This document shows, one piece after another, positions 30,190 through 40,511 of a stretch of DNA of 64,000 bases. Under the pieces are notes generated by a model. It was not told where the DNA came from. It ran no database searches and worked only from the letters and a program-made list of their open reading frames with translations. The translations under genes and the position numbers were made by a program. The DNA comes from Bacteroidota bacterium (GTDB lineage Bacteria > Bacteroidota > Bacteroidia > AKYH767-A > OLB10), in the NCBI GenBank assembly GCA_016714005.1, contig JADJOA010000002.1, positions 248,001 through 312,000 on the forward strand. The letters are read 5' to 3'. Position 1 is the first letter of the stretch; each line of letters opens with the position of its first letter.

Positions 30190-30271
30190 TATTGTAAGCT
30201 TGTATTGAAAGAAAGCTCAAATGTATAAAACCATTGCAAGCAACTATCATTACTTTTGGGCAAACTTTTTT

Positions 30272-30980
30272 ATGGCATTTAATTTTTTAGAAGGCGAAAT
30301 ATTTCTGGTTGACAAACCTTTGGAGTGGACTTCGTTTGATGTAGTAAACAAAATTAGAAACGAGGTAAGAAAAATTAAAAATGAAGAAGGAGAGAAAATT
30401 TACAAGAACCTAAAAGTAGGTCATGCCGGCACATTAGATCCGCTTGCCAGCGGGTTGTTAATAATTGGTACCGGCAAAAATACCAAGCGGCTTGATGAAT
30501 GGCAGGCACAGGAAAAAGAATATTCAGGTGAGTTTTTTTTGGGCGCCACTACTCCATCTTTTGATAAAGAAACAGACGTTAATAAACACTTCGAGGTAAA
30601 CCATATTACCACCGATTTAATTTTTTCCGCAGCCAAAACACTAACCGGTGATTTAATGCAAACCCCACCTGTTCACTCGGCCATAAAGCAAGAAGGTGAA
30701 AGAGTTTACGAAAAAGCAAGACGAGGTGAGGAAGTGATAATGAAACAAAGCCGGTAACTGTTTTGAATTTGAAATAACTAAAATAGAATTACCAATTGTT
30801 TCTTTCAGGATTGTTTGCAGCAAAGGAACATATATACGCTCCTTGGCTGATGATTTTGGGAAAACTTTAAACAGCGGTGCCTACCTTAATAAACTTTGCA
30901 GAACAAGAAGCGGTGCATTTATGTTAAGCGATGCACATAAGTTGGATGCTTTGGTTGATCAAATACAGGCTTTGCGTTAG
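30272..30980 (+). CDS. truB: tRNA pseudouridine-55 synthase (two frameshifts)
   Basis: TruB converts U55 of tRNAs to pseudouridine. The ATG at 30272 (MAFNFLEGEIFLVDKPLEWTSFD) fits the family start better than the in-frame ATG at 30221. The catalytic motif GHAGTLDPLASGLL contains the Asp nucleophile. The frame breaks near 30752 (AAAGCC region) and again near 30762, after which FRIVCSKGTYIRSLADDFG and the C-terminal helix read on to a TAG at 30978. Both lesions are single missing bases, so they are probably sequencing errors in an essential-like gene. Confidence 0.92.
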
Positions 30981-30981
30981 C

Positions 30982-31725
30982 TCAATGGTGTGTATAAAAC
31001 AGGTTTGCTTGGCTCGCATCATTTTCTAATGAAGTAATCTGTAAATTGAGAAAGTAAAAGCCGTCAGCAATTGAATCATCAGCAAAAAATAATTCCGTAA
31101 TAGTTGAATCGGTACGCGTTTGCTCAGGATAATTCCAAAAAGCATGATGAGCAGCAAGCACACCATCATCTTTTTCTTTGTCAACCGAAGGTAAATCAAT
31201 TAGCAAGTCTTTTACATTTTGTTCTACCAAAAAATTCATTGCATCAGCATGTACAAAAGGAGGATTGCTGTTGGAGTATTGCCTGGTGCATTTATCAATC
31301 CCATTCGGCAATGTTCTTATAATAATTGCTTCTTCCGTGTTACCGTTAAGTTTTGATTGAATTTGCTCTTTAGAAATAACCAAATCTTCTCCAATTGATT
31401 CGGGCTTAACGGTGATGAGTTGCGCACCAAAAAAAAACTTTGTAAGGCAAGTGTTAAGCGAAAAATCTTCTTTGCTAATGTGACCAACACATTCCGTATG
31501 GGTTCCATGAGCATGAGGGTTTAGACAGACATTTCTGAAATTTACACTTCCTCCCTGCTTTACATCTCCTATCCAATCACCCATTACCACAGGTTCAATT
31601 TTAACGGGAGGTGCATACCATGCGTTTACGTTGTTTGCACCTGCGCGCAACGGAATTGAAATATCAATGGGTTTAGAAAAATCAATTGTGTATGTTTTGC
31701 CATTGTGATTTATACTTGCCAGCAT
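30982..31725 (-). CDS. Cyclase family protein (kynurenine formamidase-like)
   Basis: This 247-residue metal-dependent hydrolase of the cyclase family has the signature NPHAHGTHTECVGH (H-x-G-T-H-x-E/D) and a second His segment AAHHAFWN. Members include arylformamidase and isatin hydrolase, and Bacteroidota homologues are usually unassigned. The protein is cytoplasmic. It converges tail-to-tail with truB, leaving one base between the two stops. Confidence 0.85.
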   Translation of the reverse strand: MLASINHNGKTYTIDFSKPIDISIPLRAGANNVNAWYAPPVKIEPVVMGDWIGDVKQGGSVNFRNVCLNPHAHGTHTECVGHISKEDFSLNTCLTKFFFGAQLITVKPESIGEDLVISKEQIQSKLNGNTEEAIIIRTLPNGIDKCTRQYSNSNPPFVHADAMNFLVEQNVKDLLIDLPSVDKEKDDGVLAAHHAFWNYPEQTRTDSTITELFFADDSIADGFYFLNLQITSLENDASQANLFYTHH

Positions 31726-31784
31726 AATGGTACATTTAGTTGATGCACAAATGTAGCCGAATAAATAAACGTTATTTTCGTGCC

Positions 31785-32669
31785 ATGCATTTACTTACTC
31801 CTCAAAACTTTAACGACTACGAATTAATTGATTGCGGAAACTTTTCGAAATTAGAACGCTGGGGTAGTTACATCACCATGCGCCCTGAACCTCAGGCGGT
31901 GTGGTCGCCTGCACTAACGCAAAAGGAGTGGGAAAAACAGGCACACGTTAAGTTTGTTTCTAAAACAGTTCATCAGGTACGTGGGAAAAATTAAAAACCA
32001 TGCCCGATCAATGGAGAATAAATTATAAGCTGCCTGACGGAAAAGAACTTACTTTCAGGCTTGCCTTAACTTTTAAACATGTAGGTTCTATTTCCAGAGC
32101 AATCTGTAAACTGGAATTACATATCAAACTCCATTCAAACTCTAAAAAAAATTAATGGAACAGAGGAGTTGAAAGTCCTCAACCTTTTTGCTTATACCGG
32201 TGCTGCATCAATTGCGGCAAAAGCGGCAGGTGCAGATATCACCCATCTCGATTCTATTAAACAGGTAGTTACATGGGCAAAAGAAAATATGGAATTATCA
32301 GGACTAAATAATATACGATGGATGGTGGAAGATGCACTTACTTACGTGAAACGCGAAGTAAAACGCGGCAAAAAATACCATGGAATTATTTTAGATCCTC
32401 CTGCTTACGGACACGGCCCAAATGGTGAAAGCTGGAAGTTAGAAGATCAGATAAATGAAATGATGCAATTGGTTTCTCAGCTGTTACATGAAAAACATTT
32501 TATCATTCTTAATACTTATTCATTGGGGTTTTCATCATTGATAATTGAAAATATTTTTGATCAGTATTTTGCCAAAAACATAAACAGAGAATGTGGTGAG
32601 ATTTATTTACAAAGCACACATGGAAGTAAACTACCGCTTGGTGTTTTTGCAAGGCACTGTGTTGTTTAA
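31785..32669 (+). CDS. SAM-dependent rRNA-methyltransferase-like protein (frameshifts)
   Basis: This is a RlmI/RlmK-like class I methyltransferase. The start at 31785 gives MHLLTPQNFNDYELIDCGNF. Breaks near 31975 and 32110-32150 separate the N-terminal part from the catalytic part, which has motif I LNLFAYTGAASIAAKAAGAD and motif IV LDPPAYGHGPNGE. The restored length is ~295 residues. It lacks an obvious PUA domain. The likely substrate is a C5 of an rRNA cytosine or similar, by family analogy only. Confidence 0.82.
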
Positions 32670-32742
32670 GAAACTGACTTAATTTATCTGATAAGCGAGT
32701 TATGAATTGAATTTGTACTAATCAGCCACATTAAAAAAAAAA

Positions 32743-32874
32743 TTGACACAGATTCACAGATTTTGGAAGGCAATTTAAGCGCTTCGCTTTAAAATTTTCA
32801 CTGATTGTTTGCTGCGAAGCAGTATCAGTGAAAATCAACCAATCAATTTTTATTAATCTGTAAATCTGTGTCAA
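32743..32874. mobile_element. MITE-like element with 20-bp terminal inverted repeats
   Basis: TTGACACAGATTCACAGATT opens this 132-bp stretch, and its near-perfect inverse (AATCTGTAAATCTGTGTCAA) closes it. Inside, TTTTCACTGAT and ATCAGTGAAAA form a second inverted pair around a TGCTGCGAAGCA core. There is no transposase ORF. It fills most of the 317-bp gap 32670-32986. Confidence 0.6.
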
Positions 32875-32986
32875 AAAAATAAGCTTAAGCAAATTCTTAA
32901 CTGTTTCTAATACTTTTGCCACAACTTTCTTTTTAACTAAACGTTCATAGTTTTCATTACGCTTTGTTTTGTATTTTAGTCTGGTC

Positions 32987-35900
32987 ATGAACAACCAAAA
33001 CAATTACGATTTATTACTCCAAAAGATTGATGCCTTTACGCGAAAGTATTATCGCAACCAGGTAATTAAAGGCAGCATTTATACACTGGCTGTACTGCTT
33101 ATTTTTTTCCTTTCTGTAGTGCTGATAGAGTACGTAGGTTGGTTTGGCACTGGAGTGCGGTCTGTACTCTTTTACTCCTTTATTGGGATTAATGTTTTTA
33201 TTTTAGTAAGGCTTGTTGCCATTCCGCTTTTAAAAACATACCGTCTTGGTAAAATTATTTCTCACGAGCAGGCAAGCAGAATAATCGGAAATCATTTTCC
33301 AAACATCAGCGATAAATTACTTAATACCTTACAATTAAAAGAGCAAACAGCCGATACGGTTAAAAATTTAGCGTTAGTAAATGCAAGCATCAACCAAAAA
33401 GCTGCCGAATTAAAACCGGTTCCTTTCAGCAACGCCATTGACCTTAGCAAAAACAAACGCTTTTTACCTTATGCTGCTGTTCCGCTCTTGGTAATGATTG
33501 TTTTGCTTTTTGCTGCACCTAATGTAATTAAAGACAGCGCTCGTAGGATTGTAAACCATAACACTGCTTTTGAAAAACCTGCACCTTTTCGTTTTGTGGT
33601 AACAATAACAATTTAAAAGCTGTGCAGCAGGAAGATTTTCAGTTGCAGGTAAAAATTGAAGGCGAAGAAATACCGGAAAGCATCTATCTATTACAGGGAA
33701 ACAACAAATTTAAATTAGACAAAACCGATAAACTCAACTTTGGTTACCTGTTTGAAAATTTACAAAAGACAACTTCCTTTAAATTATTTGCCGATGGCTT
33801 TGAGAGTAAAGAATATGAATTAACAGTAGTACCCAAACCTGTGGTTTTAAATTTTGATTTACAGCTTTCTTATCCTGCTTACCTCCGCAAGCAAAATGAA
33901 ACACTAAAAAACACTGGTGATATTATTGTTCCTGCCGGTACTCGCATCAACTGGAAATTTACTACTCAAAACACGGGTGAAATGGCAATTCGTTTTACCG
34001 ACACGACTATAACGCTAAATAATTCTGAAAATACTTTTGCTTACGCCAGGACATTTGTGCGCAACAACAACTATGCGGTTACGGTTGCAAACAATCAGTT
34101 AAAAAGTAACGACAGCATGATGTATGCCATCACTGTTACACCCGATGCCTATCCTTCTATTGAAGCATCTGAACAAAAAGATTCTTTGTCAACCCAAAAA
34201 ATTTATTTCAGCGGAATTATTAAAGATGATTATGGTTTCTCGCGACTTTCATTTGTGTATCGTTTTATTAACGCAAAAGAAACACAAGAAAAAACAACTG
34301 CTGCAAACTATGATAACATCTCCATCAACAAATCGCAAAACACCAACCAGTTTTTTTATTACTGGGATGCTTCTGCTTTAAATGTACTGCCGGGCGACCA
34401 GATAGAATATTATTTTGAGGTGTGGGATAATGATGGCGTAAGCGGTCCAAAGTCCGCACGTTCGCAATCGCAATTATTTAAAGCCCCTACCGAAAAAGAG
34501 CTGCAGGCGCAAACCGACAAAAGCAACGATGACATTAAAAAAGATTTATCGGAAAGTTTAAAAGATGTAAAAAAACTGCAAAAGAAAATTACTGACGAAG
34601 CCAAAAAGCTGCTTGAAAAAAAGAATGCTGATTATGATGACAAAAAGAAAATTGAAGATTTAATAAAAGAGCAAAAAGCGCTTGAAGAAAAAATAAAAAG
34701 TGTACAACAACAGCAGCAACAAAGCACTGCCAAGCAAAATGAATACAACAAGGAAAATGAACTTGCTGAAAAGCAGAAACAAATAGAAGAATTATTTAAC
34801 AAACTCCAGAACCAGGAGCTAAAGGATTTGATGAAACAATTGGAGCAAATGCTCTCTCAGTTCGACAAGCAGAAAACACAGGAAATGCTTGATAAAATGA
34901 AACTGACCAATAAAGATTTGGAAAAGCAGTTGGATAGAACACTTGAGTTATTCAAACAATTGGAGGTGGAGCAAAAACTAAAGGACGCCATCAGCAACTT
35001 AGATAAACTTGCTGAGGAGCAACAAAAGCTTGCTGAAAAATCGGAAGACAAAAAAGCTGATGGCGAACAATTGCAGAAAGAGCAAAAGGAACTGGGCAAT
35101 AAGTTTGATGAGATAAAAAAAGATTTGCAAGAATTGCAAAAGAAGAATGAACAATTAGAATTTCCACAAGAGCTTGCAGATACCAAACAGGAAGAGCAAC
35201 AGGTTGAGCAGGAGATGCAAAACAGCGAGCAACAGTTAGGTGATAATAAAAAGAGTAAAGCAAGCCAGTCGCAAAAAAATGCAGCACAAAAATGCAGCAA
35301 ATGAGCCAGAAAATGCAGCAACAGATGGCTCAACAAGAAGAAGAGCAACAGGAAGAAGACATGCAGTCGTTGCGCTATTTGTTAGAAAACCTTATTCGGT
35401 TTTCTTTTGACCAGGAATCTTTGATGGCTGACCTAAAGAAAGTTGACATCATGAATCCGGAATATGTAAAGCTTGGGCAACGCCAGCGCAAGCTCAAGGA
35501 TGATGTAAAAATTATTGAAGATTCTTTATTCGCTTTAAGTAAGCGGGTAATGCAAATACAAAACTTAGTTAATACCGAAGTTGGAAAAATTGACGACAAC
35601 ATTGGTAAATCTATTGACCAGATGGAGGACAGGATGGTGCCACAAGCACGCAGCTCTCAGCAGTTTGTAATGACCTCTGCCAATAACCTTGCTTTGCTTT
35701 TAAATGAATCGCTTGAGCAAATGCAACAGCAGCAACAGCAAAGCCAGCAACAAAAGCAAGGCGGGCAATGCAAAAAACCTGGCAAAGGAAAACCGGGTCC
35801 TAATGCACAAAAGCTAAAAATGATGCAGCAACAGCTTTCGCAGCAGTTGAAGGATATGAAAGGAAAAATGGAAATGGTAAGAAAAGCGGGCAATCTCAAA

Positions 35901-36332
35901 AGGGCATGAGCGAAGAACTGGCGCGTATGGCTGCACAACAGGAAGCCATCAGAAATGAGCTAAATCAGCTTAACCAGCAGGAAAATAAAGACGGCAAAAA
36001 CTCTATGGGCAACCTCGGGCAGGTAGCTGAAAAGATGGAACAAAATGAACGTGATATTGTCAACAAAAAGATAACAGAAGAAACCCTTAAACGCCAGCAG
36101 GAAATAGTTACCCGCCTGCTTGAAGCGGAGAATGCCCAGCGCGAAAGAGAGCAGGATGAACAACGTAAGGCGGAGCAAGCAAAAAGAGCAATTTTTGCGT
36201 AACCCTCAGGCTTTTGAGGAGTACAAGAGGTTAAAAGAAAAAGAAACAGAACTATTAAAAACGGTACCTCCTAGCTTAAATCCTTACTATAAAAACCTTG
36301 TTAACTCTTACTTTCAGAATCTTAGCAAGTAA
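32987..36332 (+). CDS. DUF4175-type large membrane/coiled-coil protein (four frameshifts)
   Basis: This is a ~1,115-residue Bacteroidota protein of the DUF4175 type. Two N-terminal transmembrane helices (residues ~30-90) and a third near 160-180 precede a long periplasmic beta-rich part and then a very Gln-, Lys- and Glu-rich coiled coil (33 to 36.3 kb). Breaks near 33608, 35290, 35875 and 36188 each restore the frame when one base is changed, for example AAQKMQQMSQKM at 35290. The Gln-rich tracts resemble those of cell-envelope-associated coiled coils. The function is unknown. An anti-sigma-type ATPase gene follows 88 bp downstream. Confidence 0.75.
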
Positions 36333-36420
36333 GTTAATAAGTCGGGAAAAACATTTGGGAGTTTCTGTTTGGTAAAAGAAAAAATAAATTATTTTTAGAA
36401 TCGCAAAAAACCACTGCACT

Positions 36421-36843
36421 ATGATGTTAAAGAAAGCCGCACAGACAATAGAAATCAGCTCTCGCCCCGAAAGCATAAACATTATTGAAAAACTGATTGA
36501 TGACATGCGCTCGGAACATGACATACATGAAGATGCTTTTGGAAATATACTGGTAGCCGTTACCGAAGCTGTAAACAATGCCATACAACATAGCAATAAA
36601 TACGACCCCAATAAAAAGGTAAAGGTTACTTATGAAATGGAAGAAGAAACCATGTCATTTACTATTTCTGACCAGGGCAGTGGTTTTGATTATTACAACC
36701 TCCCCGACCCTACTGCACCAGAAAATATTGAGAAGCCTACAGGAAGAGGCGTATTTTTAATGAAACACCTTGCCGACCAGATTATATTTTCTGACAACGG
36801 AAAAACGGTTGAGCTTTTCTTTAAAACAGGACACGTAGAATAA
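36421..36843 (+). CDS. RsbW/SpoIIAB-like ATP-binding protein
   Basis: This 140-residue GHKL ATPase-like protein has the N-box TEAVNNAIQHSNKYD, the G1 box ISDQGSGFDYYNLP and the G2 box PTGRGVFLMKHLAD. It resembles the serine-kinase anti-sigma factors, which bind a sigma factor or phosphorylate an antagonist. No partner anti-anti-sigma gene lies next to it. A terminator follows at 36868. Confidence 0.85.
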   Translation: MMLKKAAQTIEISSRPESINIIEKLIDDMRSEHDIHEDAFGNILVAVTEAVNNAIQHSNKYDPNKKVKVTYEMEEETMSFTISDQGSGFDYYNLPDPTAPENIEKPTGRGVFLMKHLADQIIFSDNGKTVELFFKTGHVE

Positions 36844-36867
36844 AAGTATTTATCAATTTCAAACCTT

Positions 36868-36896
36868 AAAGCCGGCAAACTATGCCGGCTTTTTTA
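36868..36896 (+). terminator. Rho-independent terminator
   Basis: AAAGCCGGC and GCCGGCTTT form a stem with a seven-base loop, followed by TTTTT. It lies 25 bp after the stop of the ATPase gene. Confidence 0.85.
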
Positions 36897-36909
36897 TATC
36901 CTTGCATGA

Positions 36910-37392
36910 ATGGTAACATTCACCACCACTATTTTAAAGTTTGATAAACAAGGCGAAAAAACCGGCTGGACTTATATTGTTATTCCTGCTGATGTTGCGC
37001 ACAAACTAAAGCCTGATGATAAAAAAGGATTTCGTACTAAAGGCAAATTAGATAGTTATTCTTTTTGTGGAAAAAGTCTTTTGCCAATGGGTAAAGGAGA
37101 ATTTATTTTAACCATTGATAAGGACATGCGCAAAGCATTGGGTAAAAGACATGGTGCCATGCTTAACGTAAGAATTGAGTTTGACAAATCGGAATATCAA
37201 CTGAATGGAGAATTTATGGATTGCATAACCGAAGAACCTGATGCATTAAACTTTTTTAAAACACTTACTCGCTCTCATCAGAATTATTTCAGCAAGTGGG
37301 TTGAATCGGCAAAGACAGATGAAACAAAAGCCAAACGTATTGCACAAAGCATTAATGCATTTTTAAAAAGCAAGGGTTTCCGGAAATGTTGA
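36910..37392 (+). CDS. DUF1905 plus YdeI/OmdA-like domain protein
   Basis: Residues ~1-95 are a DUF1905 domain (TGWTYIVIPADVAHKL, SFCGKSLLPMGKGEFILTIDKDMRKALGK). Residues ~110-160 are the short helical YdeI/OmdA-like domain (DALNFFKTLTRSHQNYFSKWVESAKTDETKAKRI). The two-domain order is common in Bacteroidota, while the 5816 gene has DUF1905 alone. The function is unknown. Confidence 0.85.
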   Translation: MVTFTTTILKFDKQGEKTGWTYIVIPADVAHKLKPDDKKGFRTKGKLDSYSFCGKSLLPMGKGEFILTIDKDMRKALGKRHGAMLNVRIEFDKSEYQLNGEFMDCITEEPDALNFFKTLTRSHQNYFSKWVESAKTDETKAKRIAQSINAFLKSKGFRKC

Positions 37393-37443
37393 GGGAGCAG
37401 AAGGCAAAGAGAGGTTGAAATATTTCTGTTAAAACCCTCCAGC

Positions 37444-38015
37444 TTAGACATTCGACTCCAATAAATTAATTTTACTTTTTATTAAAAATGCAAAGCTAAT
37501 TCCTAAAATAAATCCTATTACCCATCCGCCCATCATATCGAGCGGGTAATGCAAGCCTAAATAAATTCTTGAATAAGAAACCAAAAGTGTATAGGCAAAA
37601 AGTAAATAACCAATTTTTGAATATTTATTTTTTAAAAGCAAAAAAGAAAAACAGAAATAGCCATGCTGTTTGTTGCGTGTGAGGATACGAAACCATACAG
37701 CCCGCCACATTTATTGTTTATCAAATGAATGAGTGATTGTATTTCTGAATTATGGCAAGGACGGTAGCGCTCAAAAGTATTTTTAAGTAAAACGGATAGC
37801 TGGTCGCTGCATAAAATGAGCAGTGCAGCAGCAAGTAATATTTTCCAGGTGTTGGTTTTAAAAGTTTTTACAACAAGGAATAAAAGAATAAGATAAAATG
37901 GAATTAATGCAAAGCGATTTGTGATAAAGTAAAAGAAAGAATCAAAAAAAGGATTGTGGTGACTGTTTAAAAACAGAAACAGCATTACATCAAACTCCTC
38001 AATTTTTTCAAACAT
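37444..38015 (-). CDS. PAP2-family phosphatase (one frameshift)
   Basis: This membrane phosphatase is of the type that removes phosphate from undecaprenyl pyrophosphate or phosphatidic acid. The three PAP2 motifs are present: KNTFERYRPC, GFVSSHATNSM with the catalytic His, and SRIYLGLHYPLDMMGGW. The frame breaks near 37640, between the second and third motif. The restored protein has ~190 residues and about five helices. It lies 18 bp downstream of obg on the same strand. Confidence 0.88.
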
Positions 38016-38033
38016 CAGATTACCTAAATAAAA

Positions 38034-39044
38034 TTAAGTATTCATCAAATCCCACAACTTATCCTTTAGCTCATCAATTCCTTTTTGCGCCACCGATGAA
38101 ATAAATAATACATCAACCTTGCTGCCATCTGCATTTTTATCTTTTGGAACCGTCTTTTTCATTTCGCGCAGCAATTCATCATCCAACATATCACTTTTTG
38201 TAATAGCTAGAATTCTTTTTTTATCAACTAACTCCGGGTTATGTTGTTTGAGCTCATTCAATAAAATTTTATACTCTTTTTTTATGTCGTTGCTATCGGC
38301 AGGAATCATAAAGAGTAAAATAGAGTTACGTTCTATGTGTCGCAAAAAACGTAAGCCCAATCCTTTCCCCATATGCGCTCCTTCAATTATTCCGGGTATA
38401 TCAGCCATTACAAAAGAGCGGTTGTTGCGATACTTAACCATTCCTAAATTAGGCACTAGTGTAGTAAAAGGATAATCGGCAATTTCAGGTTTTGCTGCAG
38501 AAACTACAGATAATAAAGTTGACTTACCGGCATTTGGAAAACCAACCAAACCGACATCAGCCATTAATTTTAACTCCAGCACTTTCCATTCTTCAAAACC
38601 ATCTTCTCCTGGTTGTGCAAAACGCGGTGTTTGTAATGTTGATGTTTTAAAATGTGCATTGCCCATTCCGCCTCTGCCTCCATTCAATAAAATTTTTTCC
38701 TCGCCATCATTTTCAATCTCAAATAAAATTTCGTTTGACTCAAAATCACGTGCAACGGTACCAAGCGGTACTTCTAATATTTCATCTTTGCCATCGGCAC
38801 CGGTTCGTAATGCAAAACTTCCGCCCTGTCCATCTTCAGCAATTACGTGTTTGCGGTATTTTAAATGCAGCAATGTCCATAACTGTTTATTGCCGCGCAC
38901 AATGATGCTTCCTCCCTTGCCACCATTACCACCATCGGGTCCACCCTTGGCAGTGAGTTTATCTCTATGAAAATGCACGGAGCCTGCACCGCCCTTACCG
39001 CTTTTGCAAGAAATTTTTACGTAATCTATAAAGTTGGAGTCCAA
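38034..39044 (-). CDS. obg: Obg/CgtA GTPase
   Basis: This ribosome-associated GTPase has an N-terminal Gly-rich OBG domain (NFIDYVKISCKSGKGGAGSVHFHRDK ... KGGPDGGNGGKGGS). The G domain follows: G1 GFPNAGKSTLL, G3 ADIPGIIEGAHMGKGLG, G4 TKSD and G5-like SSVAQ. The TTG at 39044 gives the normal start (LDSNFIDYVKI). Sixteen further in-frame codons back to an ATG at 39092 are encoded by an intergenic AATTCATAACTC repeat, so that start is spurious. The C-terminal Obg domain is short or absent, as is common in this phylum. Confidence 0.93.
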   Translation of the reverse strand: MDSNFIDYVKISCKSGKGGAGSVHFHRDKLTAKGGPDGGNGGKGGSIIVRGNKQLWTLLHLKYRKHVIAEDGQGGSFALRTGADGKDEILEVPLGTVARDFESNEILFEIENDGEEKILLNGGRGGMGNAHFKTSTLQTPRFAQPGEDGFEEWKVLELKLMADVGLVGFPNAGKSTLLSVVSAAKPEIADYPFTTLVPNLGMVKYRNNRSFVMADIPGIIEGAHMGKGLGLRFLRHIERNSILLFMIPADSNDIKKEYKILLNELKQHNPELVDKKRILAITKSDMLDDELLREMKKTVPKDKNADGSKVDVLFISSVAQKGIDELKDKLWDLMNT

Positions 39045-39046
39045 AG

Positions 39047-39080
39047 AAATTATGAATGATGAGTTATGAATTATAAAAGT
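39047..39080 (-). repeat. AATTCATAACTC-type simple repeat before obg
   Basis: The minus strand reads TTATAATTCATAACTCATCA followed by TTCATAATTTC, ending just before the obg TTG start. It belongs to the same repeat family as the one before acn. Confidence 0.55.
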
Positions 39081-39163
39081 AAACCAAATCAAACATACCT
39101 GTCAGGTAGTCGGATAGTATGCGGGCATGATCAACTGACTGGTTTGTATTGGAACGACTAAAA

Positions 39164-39736
39164 TTAAAATGTATCAATTGCGTTACACAAACTTTTAAAA
39201 ATATCATCAATGCTTCCAATGCCATTTACGCCCACATATTTTTTTTGCGATTCGTAAAAACTTTTTACAGGTGCTGTTTCAGCATTGTAAACATTAATTC
39301 TTTTTTGAATTACTTCAGGGTCTTTATCATCAGCCCTGCCTGAATCTTTACCTCTCAGCAGCAAACGTTTTTTTAATTCTTGTTCTTCCACTTCCAATGC
39401 AAGCATTAAAGTGATAGAGGTATTTTTTGATGCAAGAAATTTTTCTAATGCTTCTGCTTGATTGTGCGTGCGGGGGAATCCATCAAAAATAAATCCTTTG
39501 GCGTTGGCATGCTTGTTTACTTCTGCTTCCAGCATTTTTATGGTAACCTCATCAGGCACCAATTGTCCTTTATCCATATAGCTTTTAGCAAGTGTGCCCA
39601 GTTCAGTTGCATTTTTAATGTTATACCTGAAAATATCACCGGTACTTAAATGCACAAGCTTATACTTATCAATTAATTTTTCTGACTGTGTGCCTTTGCC
39701 TGCACCCGGTGGACCAAAGAGTACGATGTTTAACAT
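39164..39736 (-). CDS. adk: Adenylate kinase
   Basis: Adenylate kinase balances ATP, ADP and AMP. Motifs are the P-loop LFGPPGAGKGTQ, STGDIFRYNI (AMP site), FDGFPRTHNQAEAL and the LRGKDSGRADDKDPEVIQKRI segment that takes the place of a long LID. The 190-residue size fits the short-LID form. The upstream gap contains the AATTCATAACTC-type repeat (39748-39772). Between adk and obg lie 119 bp without other features. Confidence 0.95.
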   Translation of the reverse strand: MLNIVLFGPPGAGKGTQSEKLIDKYKLVHLSTGDIFRYNIKNATELGTLAKSYMDKGQLVPDEVTIKMLEAEVNKHANAKGFIFDGFPRTHNQAEALEKFLASKNTSITLMLALEVEEQELKKRLLLRGKDSGRADDKDPEVIQKRINVYNAETAPVKSFYESQKKYVGVNGIGSIDDIFKSLCNAIDTF

Positions 39737-39747
39737 TTAAAAGAAAG

Positions 39748-39772
39748 ATGAGTTATGAATTATGAATTGTTC
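39748..39772 (-). repeat. AATTCATAATTCATAACTC repeat before adk
   Basis: The minus strand reads ACAATTCATAATTCATAACTC and ends 12 bases before the adk ATG, parallel in orientation to the copies before obg and acn. Confidence 0.55.
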
Positions 39773-39790
39773 CGAACTAAAAACTACTGC

Positions 39791-40324
39791 CTATTTCAAA
39801 ACATAAATGTCATTTAAATTTCTGCCAAGACCATCGTAATCCAAACCAAAGCCAACAACAAATGCCGGGTCAATTTCAAAGCAGGAATAATCGGGTTTAA
39901 AATTATGCTTTAGTGCTTTGGGTTTAAACAACAGGGTGGCAAATTTTATAGAAGCTGTTTCGTGTCTTTTTAATTCTTCAATAATATAACGGGCAGTGTC
40001 ACCGGTATCAACAATATCTTCCAAAACAATTACGTGCCTGTCTTTTATAGAATGACTAATCCCGATTAAATTTTTTACGGCACCTGATGATTCAGTGCCT
40101 GAATAAGAAGAAACTTTTACGAAAGATATTTCGCACTCAATATTTATTTCTTTAAACAAATCGGCAGCAAATAAAAACGCACCGTTTAAAACACCAAGGA
40201 AAAGCGGTTTCTTGTCCTTGTATTCAATGTTAATACTATCGGCAAGTGTTTTAATCCGTTCATTGATTTGCTTAGCTTCAATCATAACGGTAAAAACCTT
40301 GTCGTGAATTTTTACATCCTGCAT
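39791..40324 (-). CDS. hpt: Hypoxanthine phosphoribosyltransferase
   Basis: This purine-salvage enzyme attaches ribose phosphate to hypoxanthine or guanine. The PRPP-binding motif VIVLEDIVDTGDTARYI and the preceding ISFVKVSSYSGTES loop are typical of HPRT. The length of 177 residues and the end (GFGLDYDGLGRNLNDIYVLK) are standard. It is the first gene of a minus-strand group with adk, obg and the PAP2 gene. Confidence 0.95.
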   Translation of the reverse strand: MQDVKIHDKVFTVMIEAKQINERIKTLADSINIEYKDKKPLFLGVLNGAFLFAADLFKEINIECEISFVKVSSYSGTESSGAVKNLIGISHSIKDRHVIVLEDIVDTGDTARYIIEELKRHETASIKFATLLFKPKALKHNFKPDYSCFEIDPAFVVGFGLDYDGLGRNLNDIYVLK

Positions 40325-40511
40325 AAAAAAAATTTGCGCACGAAGGTAAAAATATTAGTGAAGGATATGTAGAACCAAAGATTCCCAAACAATATTCAAA
40401 ATAAACTTCCGTTACCTTATCAACACTATCGTGTGTAAAATGATAACCACCTCAAAAAATCGGCATAAGGCATGACTCTACTTTTACTTCTCGCAAAATT
40501 GAACATTACGT

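Noticed and set aside
35657..35938. Cys- and Phe-rich reverse open frames inside the DUF4175 gene
   Set aside because: They are antisense translations of the Gln/Lys-rich coiled coil (CAG and AAG read in reverse) and lack any independent support.
39045..39092. N-terminal extension of Obg to the ATG at 39092
   Set aside because: The extension is encoded by the AATTCATAACTC intergenic repeat, and the family start is the segment right after the TTG at 39044.
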